Shown here: one piece after another, positions 21,868 to 35,000 of the stretch
Numbering within the stretch: position 1 is the stretch's first letter
How the letters are laid out: each line of letters begins with the position of its first letter
DNA from: Setoptus koraiensis
Taxonomy: Eukaryota > Arthropoda
Assembly (NCBI GenBank): GCA_048013815.1
Contig: CM106585.1
Coordinates: 17,484,001 to 17,548,000 of the forward strand
Length of the DNA stretch: 64,000 nt
Direction of reading: 5' to 3'
Notes under the pieces: generated by a model
What the model was told of the DNA's origin: nothing
What the model saw: only the letters and a program-made list of their open reading frames with translations
Database searches by the model: none
Position numbers and translations under genes: made by a program

Positions 21868-22078
21868 CACATCCCCGATTGAAGGTCGATGAAGATTGTA
21901 GCGAATTTCTTGCTCATTATATGTCGTCTTTTTTTCAGTCCAACAAGCCGGTCACACTTTGTGCGATGTGGCTTTGGTGTGGATAATTTAGAGCCGGCAC
22001 TAATTGGAATGTACTACTTGTATTACGTAATTGAAGAGAAAGTAGGATCAAGAGCAGCGTTTAGCAAAAAGTAGGAGC

Positions 22079-22150
22079 TGCGTTAGCCGGGAATCGAACC
22101 CGGGTCCCGTGCGTGGCAGGCACGGATCTTAACCACTGGACCACCAACGC
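22079..22150 (-). tRNA. tRNA-Gly (anticodon GCC), copy 3
   Basis: A third 72-nt copy in the same orientation as copy 2, with identical acceptor, anticodon and T-arm segments by eye. A TTTTT terminator lies on the minus strand at 22066-22070. The cluster spans 660 bp. Confidence 0.97.
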
Positions 22151-22943
22151 GTCGCCTGACGGGAGTATGTGAGTGAAATCACGTATGTATCATGAAGATT
22201 ATTATTGGTGTGAGATTGCAAGTCAACCAAGTGACAGATGAACAAACTAGAAGTGACCGTAATTTGTTGCATCATATCATCATCGCTGGCGCGCTTTCAA
22301 AAGGGCAAGCGCGACATGTAGTTACGTAAGTTTTTTCATGAAAGTTTGCGTTAAATTAGTGGTAATGAAGAGGGCGAGAGAGTGTGTGAGAGAGGGAGCG
22401 AGGCAAGAATTATGATGAATACAAATGATGATGATTGTGAGATGAGATAATGATAATCGGATTGAAGACAGCGTTAACTATGTGCAAATTGAATGGCGTA
22501 GGCGGATATTAATTGGGGTGTGTTGAGATAGGTTTGTGTTTTGAACATGACCATTTGCGACAAGCTGAACAAGTTTGCACGAGACAAGTTTGCGCCAGGA
22601 CGCTGATGCGCTGATAGCTGATGATTGCGAATGAATGAGGCGTAGTTATGCTGGCGGTGATTATTATGCAGTGATAAACTATTTGTGATTATATCGCCAA
22701 CTGTGAGTCATATTGTATGTCATGTAATAAGCATAATGCGTATTATGTAACATGGTAATGTTCGGCGTAACGGAATAACGTGGCATAGTGTGGTGGTCAT
22801 GTTGTGTGCATGGGCGATAACTGACGGAATGGTGTTGAATAAAATGGAATAGAGGAGACAACCAAGTGGACAGACACATTGAATTATTGAGTGGACACCG
22901 TTACACAACTACAGTGCCGTACTTACAGACTGTAAGTTGCAGT

Positions 22944-22967
22944 AACAGCAACAGCAACAGCAACAGC
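22944..22967. repeat. (AACAGC)n tandem repeat
   Basis: Four head-to-tail six-base units. Confidence 0.85.
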
Positions 22968-23400
22968 GGTTATGTAAGGGGCCAGCGCGAGATGATAGAA
23001 ACGAGATTACGTGCGCCTATTTGCTGTAGTGTGTCATTTGTTTGTCTGTCCAGTGTTCAGTGTAGTAATAAATGGACCATATAAATATTATTATTATGCG
23101 AGCAATGAAGCGACAAAAATTGTTCGCTTGTGTCTTGTTATAATTTGATTACACATAATGAGTTTGAGCCAGCGTTGTGTTTGGGGCCATTGGTTGGGGC
23201 CATCATGACTCATGACACTTGCTCCAATGATTGCGGGCCAATGTGTTTATATCGGGTATGTACATATGTCATGATATAGCAAGTAAATCAAACTCGCAAC
23301 AACTTGTGAGAGTGATAAGTTGGTGTTGATGAGCGTATATACGCCAAAGAATAGTGTATTATCTCGATACTCATTGCATTATTCAGCAACATCAAGCCAG

Positions 23401-23424
23401 CAGTGGCCAGTGGCCAGTGGCCAG
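23401..23424. repeat. GGCCAGT tandem repeat
   Basis: Three copies of the 7-base unit GGCCAGT, plus partial units at the ends. Confidence 0.85.
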
Positions 23425-24573
23425 CAACGTAAATCGGCCAACAATAATCACTGTGTCAGGGCGACTTGTGGGCACTTGTTTAGGCTGACCATTCAAATGA
23501 GAGGCTCAAATGAATGTTAACTATCTATTTATATATTCACATGTGGCGCCGCCCATTGTCATTATATGCTGCTCAATAGGCTGTTACAATATGCTGCTGG
23601 CTCAATAATCATTCCGTTGTCTTTTTATTATTTGTTAGTTTGTTTAGTTTGTGTCGTAGTCGGCGGTAATTAGAGCACAACAGCACATAAGCATTAGCAA
23701 CGACGCTAATAGAATAGGCGTTGATGGTTGTTGGTTGTTGGTCGTTGGTTGTTGAACATGCTTGTTAGTTATATTATAGCCATAACAGCATACAGCACGT
23801 GCAAATCAAGCTAAACGGTTACATAACAGTGTCTACGGTGTAACAGTCACAATATGCACGCTGTTATTTGCCAGTTGGCTTATTTGCCCATTATATAATC
23901 TACTGTATGTACTGTATGATTATAACTGCCCCCCCCTCCTATTGTAACAAGCTTGTTAGGAATGGTAATGATGGGCGCGCTAGTTGTCATGGCCAATGTT
24001 CAATGTTGTTGAAAATTGAATTACTAGTGGTGCAACAACAATAAGTTATAATAAGTTAAATAATAAGCAGGCAACGAAAAACGGCGGATAATTGATTGAA
24101 ACGGTGCAAGTTAATGGATATTTGATATCCATCATCATTACAAGTATGCGGCCATATCGCTATCGCAGTTGTCGAGTTTGCATTGAATTGCAAGTTGAGG
24201 CTTGAAATAATTTGCAATAACACTTGGCAAGCAGCAAACTTTTGCCGTTTTCAGGCCAACAAAGTGGCTCACTTCAATTTCACAAGCGTCATACGATGAT
24301 GATTGTGACGACCATGATAATAGTCGTGATGATACATGTAATAATGATAGAGAGCGAAAGTAGAGCAACAACAATACACAGACACACACAAATCAAAACA
24401 AGCGATCAATCATGTTCATTGGTGCTCTCAAAAACACGCCAACACGTACACGTATTGAGACACGTATTGTGAGATACGTCCTGAGACGTGGCTGCCACAA
24501 CCATAGAGCCAACAAATATTGGCAGATACAAATAGTAATAGTATTACACGAATCATTAGTGGGATTATATGAA

Positions 24574-24623
24574 GTGTATTATATCATCATGAGCATCATA
24601 TAATACACAGATATAATACACAG
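24574..24623. repeat. 11-bp hairpin followed by a perfect 13-bp tandem duplication
   Basis: GTGTATTATAT at 24574-24584 pairs with ATATAATACAC at 24598-24608 across a 13-base loop. The 13-mer ATATAATACACAG that includes the right arm is then repeated exactly at 24611-24623. Confidence 0.85.
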
Positions 24624-24716
24624 AGCAAGAAAGTCATCATAAGTCACACACACACACACAATGAATAGGCACGAGTAGCATGTCGTGTCATTGTTGTTTG
24701 TTTGTCGTATGATGTA

Positions 24717-24797
24717 ACTTGCAACTAACAACTCACAACTTGCAACTCGCAACTCGCAACTCGCAACTTGCAACGTGCGACGTGCAACGTGCAACTT
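24717..24797. repeat. 7-base tandem array (AACTCGC/AACTTGC type)
   Basis: About eleven imperfect 7-base units such as AACTCGC, AACTTGC and AACGTGC. Confidence 0.85.
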
Positions 24798-25436
24798 GAG
24801 TGCCCAATGATGAACAAGAAGAGTCAACTCTCTATGGTGCCTATAATACATACATATTACATAATATCGCGTGCATTGTTGTGAGCCAGACAACAAGAGA
24901 TGAAAATTCAACTAACAACATGTAGTGACAGTAAGTGATAGTAAGCCGACAACTGATACGACAACAAACGACGGCGACGACATTCTTTCGTTTCTATAAA
25001 ATTATGACATATCGTATCATATATCATCATCATGCGCGTTGCTTAGGCTCGAGTAGGCGTTTTGTAGTTGGTTACCGCAACTTTACAAGTTTACAGTCGT
25101 TGTCGTTGGCTGTCATCGTGGTCGCGGTTGGCGTTGCTGTTGCTGTTGTTGCAATAATATTTTTGCTCGCCGGGCCCCAACAAAATGTGCTATTATTGTC
25201 CATTACTGTCCATTTAGCAGCAGTGGCTAATGCTGCTTGAAGCAGCTCTCAGCAGAAGGCAAGAGTTTAGCAAATAGAGCGGAAGCAGCAACAACAACAA
25301 CAAACAAATTGCTTGTTACACTGGCAGTTATGTAATCCAATTGGCATGACCGGGATTACATTTATAATGATTACATTTGCTGGTGTTGTTACTGTAGCAA
25401 AAGTAATTGAATCTGGTGAACGCGTGTCTGCTGAAC

Positions 25437-25512
25437 TGTTGTTGTCGTTGCTGTCGTTGTCGTCGTTGTTGTCGTTGTCGTCGTTGTCGATGTTGTTGTT
25501 GTTGCTGTCGTT
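25437..25512. repeat. GTTGTC/GTCGTT triplet-type repeat
   Basis: About 75 bases of GTTGTC, GTCGTT and GTTGCT units. Frames through it encode poly-Leu/Ser or poly-Thr/Gln depending on strand, and are not taken as genes. Confidence 0.85.
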
Positions 25513-26089
25513 GACTCGCAAGTCGGCGGTTGCAGCGCCAGCCTTCCACAATCAAGCTGAACAACTTTACCATTATCCACTTATAGCCAACCGGCGACTG
25601 GCAACTGGCGACTGGCCCATCAATGAGCCCACCAGTGACCGACCAAACGTCGAACAACAAACCAATACAATATGCCAACACCAAACCCAGTGCATCGTCG
25701 ATAAAATGAAAAATAAAATAAAAAAGCAAACAATAATAATAATAACAATAATGCCATTATTATTATTACGCAATTTATTGCGAGTTTTATATTAAATTGG
25801 CGCACAGTTGGCGCACGATGATTGGCACGCCACTAGCGCCAATCCATTTAGACAACTTGTCAGGATGTCAGCCATTTTGGGGGCCTCTCTCAAATGACAC
25901 AACGCGTTATTGTCACACCCACCCTGAGTGCACCTGTCCCGCGTCGGCGGCTTGTCATTGGCGTTGGTGCACATTGGCGATGCCGTTGTTGCAATTGGCC
26001 CGTTACAAACTTGTCAAGACAACTCGCTTCAATTTGCTCTATTCATCGCTGCCGCTTATCCGGCTCGCCGCGTTATACAACTCGCTCTC

Positions 26090-26196
26090 AAGTTGTCGAG
26101 CCATCGAGTTGTCGAGCTATCGAGTTGTCGAGCTATCGAGTTGTCGAGCTATCGAGTTATTGAGTCGTCGAGTTGTTGAGACGTCGAGTTGTTGAG
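26090..26196. repeat. 16-bp tandem array (GAGTTGTCGAGCTATC)
   Basis: Four good copies of a 16-base unit, then diverged copies with GAGTTGTTGAGACGTC-type sequence. Confidence 0.9.
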
Positions 26197-26756
26197 GGCT
26201 CTTCCGCGAGGTGTTCGCACGAGGCTCCGAGAAGCAAATCTGTCTGAATTTAAAATGAAAGTTTGCATTATGCAAACTGTGTCGGTGCTCGCTGGCTTGA
26301 CTTTGGCGCGCATCTCTCTGGCTAGGGTCGCTGATGCGGCCATAGGCAGCCTATAGCAGCAAGTCGGCATTTGTAAGTGGCGCTTGCAGTTATCGAGGCT
26401 ATTATATGTGTATTATATTGATGATATGGAAATGCTGGCATAAATTAGGTAACGCTGGCACCGGCGAGCACGAGCCTCCAAATGTGTGTGCGCAATGACA
26501 CGCTTGAGGGAGCCACCATTATGAGGATAAAGTGAATACGTTTTGCCATTGAATAAACTGTTGTCAGTAGACTACTGCCGCCGCTTCACTGTCACGATGG
26601 CGTGGATAATGGCGACCATGGTGACGATGATGACGACAAACCGATGATGCAACCGATGATGCAACCGATGATATAACTGTTATATCAGCTGATGCTGCTG
26701 ATATGACGGTGCAAGTGAGCGCGGGATTATGACTGGCACGTGATGAGCTGCGGCCA

Positions 26757-26825
26757 ACAAACAAACGAACAAACGAACAGACGAACAGACGAACAGACGA
26801 ACAAACGAACTGACGAACAAACGAA
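26757..26825. repeat. 8-bp tandem array (ACAAACGA/ACAGACGA)
   Basis: About eight copies of an 8-base unit with ACAAACGA, ACAGACGA and ACTGACGA variants. Confidence 0.9.
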
Positions 26826-26927
26826 GGGCCAGATTGGTGGGGGCCAAGAAAAGCATCGAAGCAGCTCAAGAGTGAGCCGACGAAGATTAAGTGTGTCACT
26901 TTCTGGGCTCCTTTTCGCCGGGCCCCA

Positions 26928-26994
26928 GTCGGCCTATTATCGAGTCGGCCTATTATCGAGTCGGCCTATTATCGAGTCGGCCTATTATCGAGTG
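26928..26994. repeat. 16-bp tandem array (GTCGGCCTATTATCGA)
   Basis: Four nearly perfect copies of a 16-base unit; the last runs into GTGTGGCCTATAGGCGATA. Confidence 0.9.
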
Positions 26995-27179
26995 TGGCCT
27001 ATAGGCGATAATATAGTTGCTTATCAAGTAGCATCACGTGAAGCGTAATAACTATATTACGACGACAGCTCACAGTCTAACTAGTTTGTCGCTGTTGGCC
27101 ACTGCTCATCGCAACTGCACTCACGGCGGCATGAGTTGTCCAGTTGTAATTGCAATTGCCAACTAATGCGATTGATTCC

Positions 27180-27232
27180 AGCCAGCAGCCAACAGCCAAC
27201 AGCCAACAGTCAGCAGCCAGCAGTCAGCAGCA
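27180..27232. repeat. AGCCAAC/AGTCAGC 7-base tandem array
   Basis: Seven or more imperfect 7-base units (CAGCCAA, CAGTCAG, CAGCCAG). Confidence 0.8.
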
Positions 27233-27468
27233 ACGAATCGAGTGACAGCTCATTGAATTGCGTCCACTGTCCATCGAGTTTCGTGCCCAGCGAGCGCGGC
27301 CCCATCGTTTATAGGCCAAAGCTCAACTGTCCACTTTCATGCCTCTCATATCGGCCAGCCTCGGCTCGTTGCGAACCGTTATCGCTGGACTTATTATTTA
27401 TTATTGCAGTTTGCGGCCACTCACTGCCCTACAGCGCGCTATCCAATGCGCCCTCCCGAACAAGCTAC

Positions 27469-27526
27469 ATTCGACGAGCTATTCAACGAGCTATTCAGTG
27501 AGCTATTCAGTGAGCTATTTAGCGAG
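27469..27526. repeat. 12-bp tandem array (ATTCAGTGAGCT)
   Basis: Five copies of a 12-base unit ATTC(A/G)(A/G)(C/T)GAGCT; the last is diverged and partial. Confidence 0.9.
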
Positions 27527-27535
27527 CGGCTCACT

Positions 27536-27591
27536 CTGGCCAACTGGCCAACTGATCAACTGGCCAACTGACCAACTGGCCAACTGGCCGA
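27536..27591. repeat. 8-bp tandem array (CTGGCCAA)
   Basis: Seven copies of CTGGCCAA with CTGATCAA, CTGACCAA and CTGGCCGA variants, beginning 10 bp after the preceding 12-bp array. Confidence 0.9.
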
Positions 27592-27990
27592 AAACTGGCG
27601 AAAAACCAGTGATATGAATGATGATCAAATGACCAAATCGAATGAACGAATTGGCCAATCGCATCACCATTGTCCAATGACCTGAGATTGATCTGTCATT
27701 AACTGTTGTGTCCACTTGTACGTGACATAGTGAGCCTATATTGTCAGCAGCTTGCCAGCAACAACAAACTCGCTGACCAGCTGACTGACTGAGATCCAGT
27801 CGTCAACTGGGGACCGACTAACGGCACGCTGGCCAACTACAAACTAGCGACCAACAATAAAAATGCCAACCGATTTGCATTGCAACCAGCAGCCATTTTC
27901 GTTGCTACTTGTTGTTCTGTTGTTGTGCCATCTCATCATAATCTCGTCATAGTCAGGCCGGCATAATCTCAACTCTGACACTTGTCATCT

Positions 27991-28066
27991 GATCACCTGA
28001 TCCGGATGCTCATCATTGTGAGTACAATGATGAGCATCATAATAGTACAATAATAATCAGCTGATC
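27991..28066. other. Two-tier hairpin with a 15-bp perfect stem
   Basis: GATGCTCATCATTGT at 28005-28019 is followed by GAGT and then its exact reverse complement at 28024-28038. An outer pair, GATCACCTGAT at 27991-28001 and ATCAGCTGATC at 28056-28066, adds 10 of 11 matches, with a 17-base bulge on the right side. The whole structure is 76 nt, the size range of a microRNA precursor, though the short terminal loop is atypical. Transcription is unknown. Confidence 0.4.
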
Positions 28067-28460
28067 ATCCGATTGTCATTTGTTGTCAGGTATGACGCGA
28101 TTGTGTTGAATGTGTTTATATGCGAACAGTTCACTACGTGCAATGATGTTGGCTCGGCACGCTTGCCATGGTGTCTATATCTGGAGCTCGTGCATTTGTT
28201 GCAACTTACGCTCTATGGTTTGTTTGCTTGTTGCACCAATTGCGGCTTTTTGTTGCAGTTTGTTGAAGTTTGCTTTTGGTTGGCACACGAGCTATAACGG
28301 AGTTAGCGTTGTCGTTAGCGGCCATCTTGCGAGTCCTAACAGCATGACACACAGTAAACGAGAGCAATGTTTAATCATTTAAAATTCAATGTAACGTGCA
28401 TCGTTTTGGCTCGCTCACAATCAGCTGGCATCCACTATTGACCAGTGCAGTGATTTAATG

Positions 28461-28496
28461 ATCATCGCCATGATAATCATCATGGCCATAATGATC
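28461..28496. repeat. Bulged hairpin
   Basis: GCCATGA pairs with TCATGGC across TAATCA, and the outer GATCAT pairs with ATGATC, with unequal one- and four-base bulges between the stems. Confidence 0.5.
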
Positions 28497-29006
28497 ACAG
28501 GTAAATGATGAGCCTACACAAACTGTGCGCTTGGCCGCTTGAAGTGGCCAGCATTGGAGCGGCCAACATTGGGGCCCGAACGAACGAGCAAGACAGAGTT
28601 ATGGTCACACTGAAGCTTCGACCGTCAATGGCTGTGCAAGTGATTCATTTATAATGTTAACGAGCGCTTTAATTACTGACAACTATTGAAAGCTGTTGCG
28701 ACAAATCGAGAAGCGCCCCCTAACACACATGTATTGAGCTATCATTGGCTAACAAGTTAACATAATTACATTGTTGACATGACACCAACTGGCAGCAAAT
28801 AGTATCGCAATAGTTCTAGCAAATACTATCGCAATTATGGCGACCAGCACAAGTCGACATTCAGGGCGACCCGACGGGGCACCTCGTAACTGTTAGATAA
28901 CTGTTGGCCAGTGAGCCGAGCAGCCGGCCATCGAGCGACAGTTAACAATTGACAGTGGCATTGTTACGAGAGCAGCAATGTCATGTCATGTTATGTAATC
29001 ACACGA

Positions 29007-29027
29007 GTGTGTGTGTGTGTGTGTGTG
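29007..29027. repeat. (GT)n microsatellite
   Basis: About ten GT units. Confidence 0.9.
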
Positions 29028-29070
29028 ATTGGCCCTCTAAAGTGGGTAGCCCCAACTGCAGTAAATTAAC

Positions 29071-29161
29071 CGAGAGGCCGAACAGACTGAGAGGCCGAGC
29101 AAACTGAGAGGCCGAGCAAACTGAGAGGCCAAACAAACTGCGAGGCCGAGGAGAGAGAGAG
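29071..29161. repeat. 17-bp tandem array (GAGGCCGAGCAAACTGA)
   Basis: Four to five copies of a 17-base unit with small changes, running into a short GA repeat. Confidence 0.9.
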
Positions 29162-29250
29162 CATATTAAACGGGTGTTGGATAATCGTCTAGTGGCGGTT
29201 TCGGCAACAACAGTTGTGAGTCGGGCAAGTTGAGCATGTGATAGCAGTCG

Positions 29251-29287
29251 CTGGTAACCGGCCGCTGGTAACCGGCCGCTGGTAACC
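29251..29287. repeat. 14-bp tandem repeat (CTGGTAACCGGCCG)
   Basis: Two full copies and a partial third; each unit contains the self-complementary core CCGG. Confidence 0.85.
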
Positions 29288-29703
29288 AGTGGTAGCGGCA
29301 TATGGCCCTCGGAGGTAGGTGAGTTATGAGTGGCTGACAAACAAACATTAATATTCCAGTCGAACGAGCGCTCGTTGTTGTCGTTGTTGTCGTTGTTGTG
29401 TCCACCTCTAATCTCTAATTGTATTACATCATCATTTACTTTTCTTTGCTACATCGACATGGGTATATCGACATGGGTACATCGACGGTTTGCATCGACA
29501 ATAGCGACGGTATCAGCGACTGTGTCGACGCGAGACACATCAATTGCTGGGTTAAGTTGTTGGCCGTTGTTAGTTTAACTAAAATTGACTGTGATAACAC
29601 AACCACCGCTGCTGCTTGTTTGTGTGTGTTTTGTGTGCATGACCTAATCGATTATCACGCAATATCGACAACAATAAAGCGATAGAGGTTAGTTAACATG
29701 ATG

Positions 29704-29731
29704 TTGTCGTCGTCGTCGTCGTCGTCGTCGT
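29704..29731. repeat. (GTC)n triplet repeat
   Basis: Nine consecutive GTC/TCG units. Confidence 0.9.
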
Positions 29732-30340
29732 TTTACCTGATACTGATACATACGCCTAACATAACCGTTTGATTTAGGCCACCAGTTTTATTATTCATTT
29801 ATTATCCAGTTTACAACAGCTTTGGCCAGACGAGCGTTCAACACGACCAAGCAACAGCAGAGATGGACAGCATTTAACTGATTGGCTTCTAGTGTTACAT
29901 AATAACATTCGCTTATTGTTCGGGCGCCTCAGTAGCTTTGTCGGCCTCGTGTTTGCGGTGTTTTCAGCATTATCAACAAGCGACACACAACAAAATAGAG
30001 GAGAAGCCATACAGTTGGATATTTGTAGACTACAAATTGTAGCGCATGCACACCAATGCAAATGGATATGTTACATGGATATGCTAGAGATGCAATAGAT
30101 GGATATTCGCAGATATAGATGGATATAGATGAAGAAGAAAGGAAAAGAAAGCGCCCCACTGAATTATGATAGAAGGACCACAATGTGCGCATGCGTCCCG
30201 AAGTCAAGTACTCGCGCCTTATCGCGCCCCAATTGAGGCTTTTTGCTTTCTTTGTTGCTTGTTCGCTTGCTCGCCCGTTTGTTTGTTTGTTTGCTTGCTT
30301 GCTTGCTTGTTGTTTTGTTGCTTTGGCTCAAGTTGGTGTG

Positions 30341-30376
30341 TACGTGCAAGTACGTGCAAGTACGTGCAAGTACGTG
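30341..30376. repeat. 10-bp tandem repeat (TACGTGCAAG)
   Basis: Three perfect units and a partial fourth, preceded by (GTTT)n and (GCTT)n runs near 30275-30310. Confidence 0.9.
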
Positions 30377-30603
30377 TTGGCTGCGTGTTGTGTCGCTCAT
30401 CATTATCAATTTAGCTCAATGCAGTTGCACAACAATTACAGTTGCAACAGTGACAATTCGACAAACAATTTGCACACAATCAACAACAACCAACCCTGAA
30501 CACACAAACACACAAACACACAAACAAGCAAACACAAGCGAATAAGCCAACACTTGAAATAACTTGTTCATAGCGTCGCTATAGTTTGGTCTCTCTTGGT
30601 CTT

Positions 30604-30609
30604 TATATA
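30604..30609 (+). promoter_or_regulatory. Candidate TATA box for Hmx
   Basis: TTTATATAGAT lies about 98 bp before the Hmx ATG. A start site about 30 bp downstream would give a 5' UTR of about 65 bases. There is no independent support. Confidence 0.25.
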
Positions 30610-30665
30610 GATTTAAATGAGAGTTTTATAGAGACAAGATTGATTCAAGTTATCTAATCATATAA

Positions 30666-32024
<1,359 letters not shown>

Positions 32025-35000
32025 TGATGCGAATGATTGCATTGTTGCATAATTGCAACGCTCGCTTCAATTTTATCTATTTTATCGGCAAGCAATTAAA
32101 GAAAGCCTATGAAAAGTTGGCGCCGCAAGTGAAACTAATTGAAACTCGTCTTGTTTGGCTCGTTGCGCTTGTAATGAGCACAACAAGTGTTTGCAATCAA
32201 CAATTATTAAATTATAGCATGATGACATAACAGGCACCTGTAAATAATACCCACCGGCTTGATCAGCGCAGATTGTGACGGCACAAATTGACGATGATAA
32301 ACGGCAACGAAAATGGGCCGCTGCCAACTGTAACTGGTTATGCCATAACTATGCTTGTCTGACCTTGTCAATTTTGTAAACTTGTATCGACCGTAGTCAT
32401 TGATATTAGTTAGAAATAAATTATCTCTTATTTATGTAGAGGCCCCATGAATGTTGAACAAGTGTGTTTCATTGATTAATGCTGTTTGCATGCGATAACA
32501 TTGGCGTATCACGCGCATGTTGGCGGCGCCTGATGTTTTGCAATTGTCAATTGAGCTCAGCTGGCAATTGGATTGGCGCCGGAAGCGACACGATCCGTTG
32601 TAACAAGTATCGGTTTTGTTGGGTGGTTGCATAATAGTCACGAGCAAGTCGTGTCTATTATAGTCTGTACCTATATGGAAGTGTGCTGCGTCACTGGAGG
32701 GCACCGTTTGTTTGGGCGGCCAATCATGGCCACTGGTGACAATGCATAACACGTGCACAAAGCAACCCAAACCGTGACCGAAAAGCACGCGCCAGTTATG
32801 TCATGTCATCGACATACAAACATAAGTGATACATCACACAATGGCCATTCCACTTTGATGTGTTTCCATGATGCAAGTGCATTATTGTTGCCAATAACTT
32901 GGGGGTCATGTCCGTTGTACATTTGTTTGTGAGAGATATAAATTTATATTTATAGACGCAGTCGTTTATTCATGCTCACTCCGATCAAATGCACGATAAT
33001 GGGGCCCGTTGTGCGGCTGGCACATGAGCGACAATCTTGCACGGGCTCGGACACTTTGCCGGTGCCCGTAGACGCGATTGGTGCCGTCAATTCAAATGAA
33101 CCTGTTTAAAAGTTGCGCAACAACAACAACTTTGCCACCCTGATCCCCTTATCGCGTTTATTTATCTATGATTGGGGACTTGTGCTGGTGCTGGCCCCAT
33201 GAATCGCACTCTCGGAACATGCATGCTTATCAAAGCTGATTACATAAGACGAAATAGTATGCTGTTTGGCGCTATCTGTTTTTTTATCGGCACACTTTCT
33301 ATTTCCATTTCCAGTTGGTCGTTTCTGGTGGCGCCTTTTGTCGGTCCCGCTGCCCGCTGCCCGTTGCCCGTTCTCCGTTGGCGGTGCTCGGTGCGGCTTG
33401 CGACGGGCAAACTATTATTAGTCATAAATTTTCATGTCGTGCCTCGCACTCTGTTCTGCTGGCTGATGCCGATAAGCAGATAAGATTGTTTAGGTGAGAT
33501 AATACAGTTAGTTGCAGTCGTGGCTTATGGGGCCACATTGTGTGTCCAATAGAAATGTGCAATGTAGGCCAGCAACTTGCGCCATCCGTTACATTGTATC
33601 TGGTCGAAACTATTGCACTTGCTCGCACTGTAAACACTGTTAATGATGCACCAATGTAATCCTGTTACCATTTAATAGCAGCTTCTTTGGGGCCCAATCA
33701 TGGCTGCGTGTTTACAAACGTGATTTGCACTAAATATCTAGATGCCAGAGATAACTAACCAATGCAAGTGGCAATTGTCACATGCTTGCATGGCACTTAC
33801 ACAATTGCTAGATGCCAGACAACACTTGTCAATGGTGCGCTGTGCCAATCTGACAAGTTCGCGAACTTGAAGTGTTCGCCAAGGTGAGAGAACAGCCATG
33901 CAAAACCACAAAAGAGCGTTAATTATCAATTATTCAACCAACAAATTGTGATCAACACAAACAAAACATCGCTCGAAAATAACAAGTGCCAATATAGGTC
34001 GGCCGCATCGTCAACGCATCAACATTGATCCACTCCTGTGGCGCGTGCAACCATAGCACGTGCACCATTCATAAATCGCTCGACACGTGCCAATGTTATA
34101 TATTGCAGGGCGTGTTACATATATTTTTATGTTGCCAAAATGTTTGTGAACAGTAATCATTTGTCTCTGTTGATGTTCGTTTCCGTTGATTTGTTTTTTC
34201 CAATTGTTTCACTTGTAAACAGGACAGGTAAATGCCATACCCGGCCGATAGAGGGCAAAAGGAAGCACGAAATGGCCTGTGCTACATTCATCTGTACATT
34301 ACAGATTTATTGCGGATACATTGCGAGAGCAATTGCTCGAGTAAGCAGCACAAGATTGTGCTTGATTGGTCGCCTTCATTGGGTGTCGCGCTCACATCCG
34401 GTGCGACAAACACAACAATGGAACAACTAAAGTCACGTCGTGACTTTGATTGATTGAAATCGAGTTATCATGTTTCTTTTCTCTGCGTAATTGACACACA
34501 AATTGACAATCGCTGCTACAGTGACTTCAACAGAACGACAACAGCGCCCCCATCGAACGGCTAATCGAATCGGCTGCTCGTGAGCTCACCACGACAATTA
34601 TCACCTGGCGGCGAAATTACAAACTACGGCTGGATAATTGAAGATATAATGCGTGTGCAGAATTGATAGAGAAGTAATTGGGTCTGGAGGGCCAACTATC
34701 TGGTGTAAGTATGGTCAATGAAATTATAGAGAGAGAGAGAGAGGGCAAAATGGTTTTTGATTGGACCAAATTGAATTGGCGTCCGTTGATTGGTTCTATG
34801 GGACGTGATTGCATCAACTGCCGCTGCAAATGATAATACTTTGTTTGTAGGGCTGTGTCACATTGGCAGCACAACAAACAAAGAGGCCCCAAATGGTCGC
34901 GTGGATCTGGCGCGTTTGAATCGAACGTGTCGAATCTGTTCGAAGCGACGCAAATCGAATCAGGGGGAGAGAGGGAGAGAGCCCAAGAGAGTTAATTGCA

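Larger units (their letters stand above)
22151..30603. other. 8.5-kb gene-free region upstream of Hmx
   Basis: No coding sequence with family resemblance was found on either strand. The many frames of 60-160 codons are low-complexity and overlap each other. The region is exceptionally rich in short tandem arrays (listed separately) and in inverted repeats, of which 27991-28066 is the most striking. Its position next to a lone homeobox gene suggests distal regulatory DNA, but that is inference. Confidence 0.55.

Noticed and set aside
25797-26195. Plus-strand 132-codon frame ending in Ser/Cys/Glu/Leu repeats
   Set aside because: All three plus frames are open here because the 16-bp tandem array lacks stops; the protein is repeat translation.
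26090-27591. Regularly spaced short repeats that could suggest a CRISPR-like array
   Set aside because: Units are directly head to tail without unique spacers, differ between arrays, and the genome is eukaryotic.
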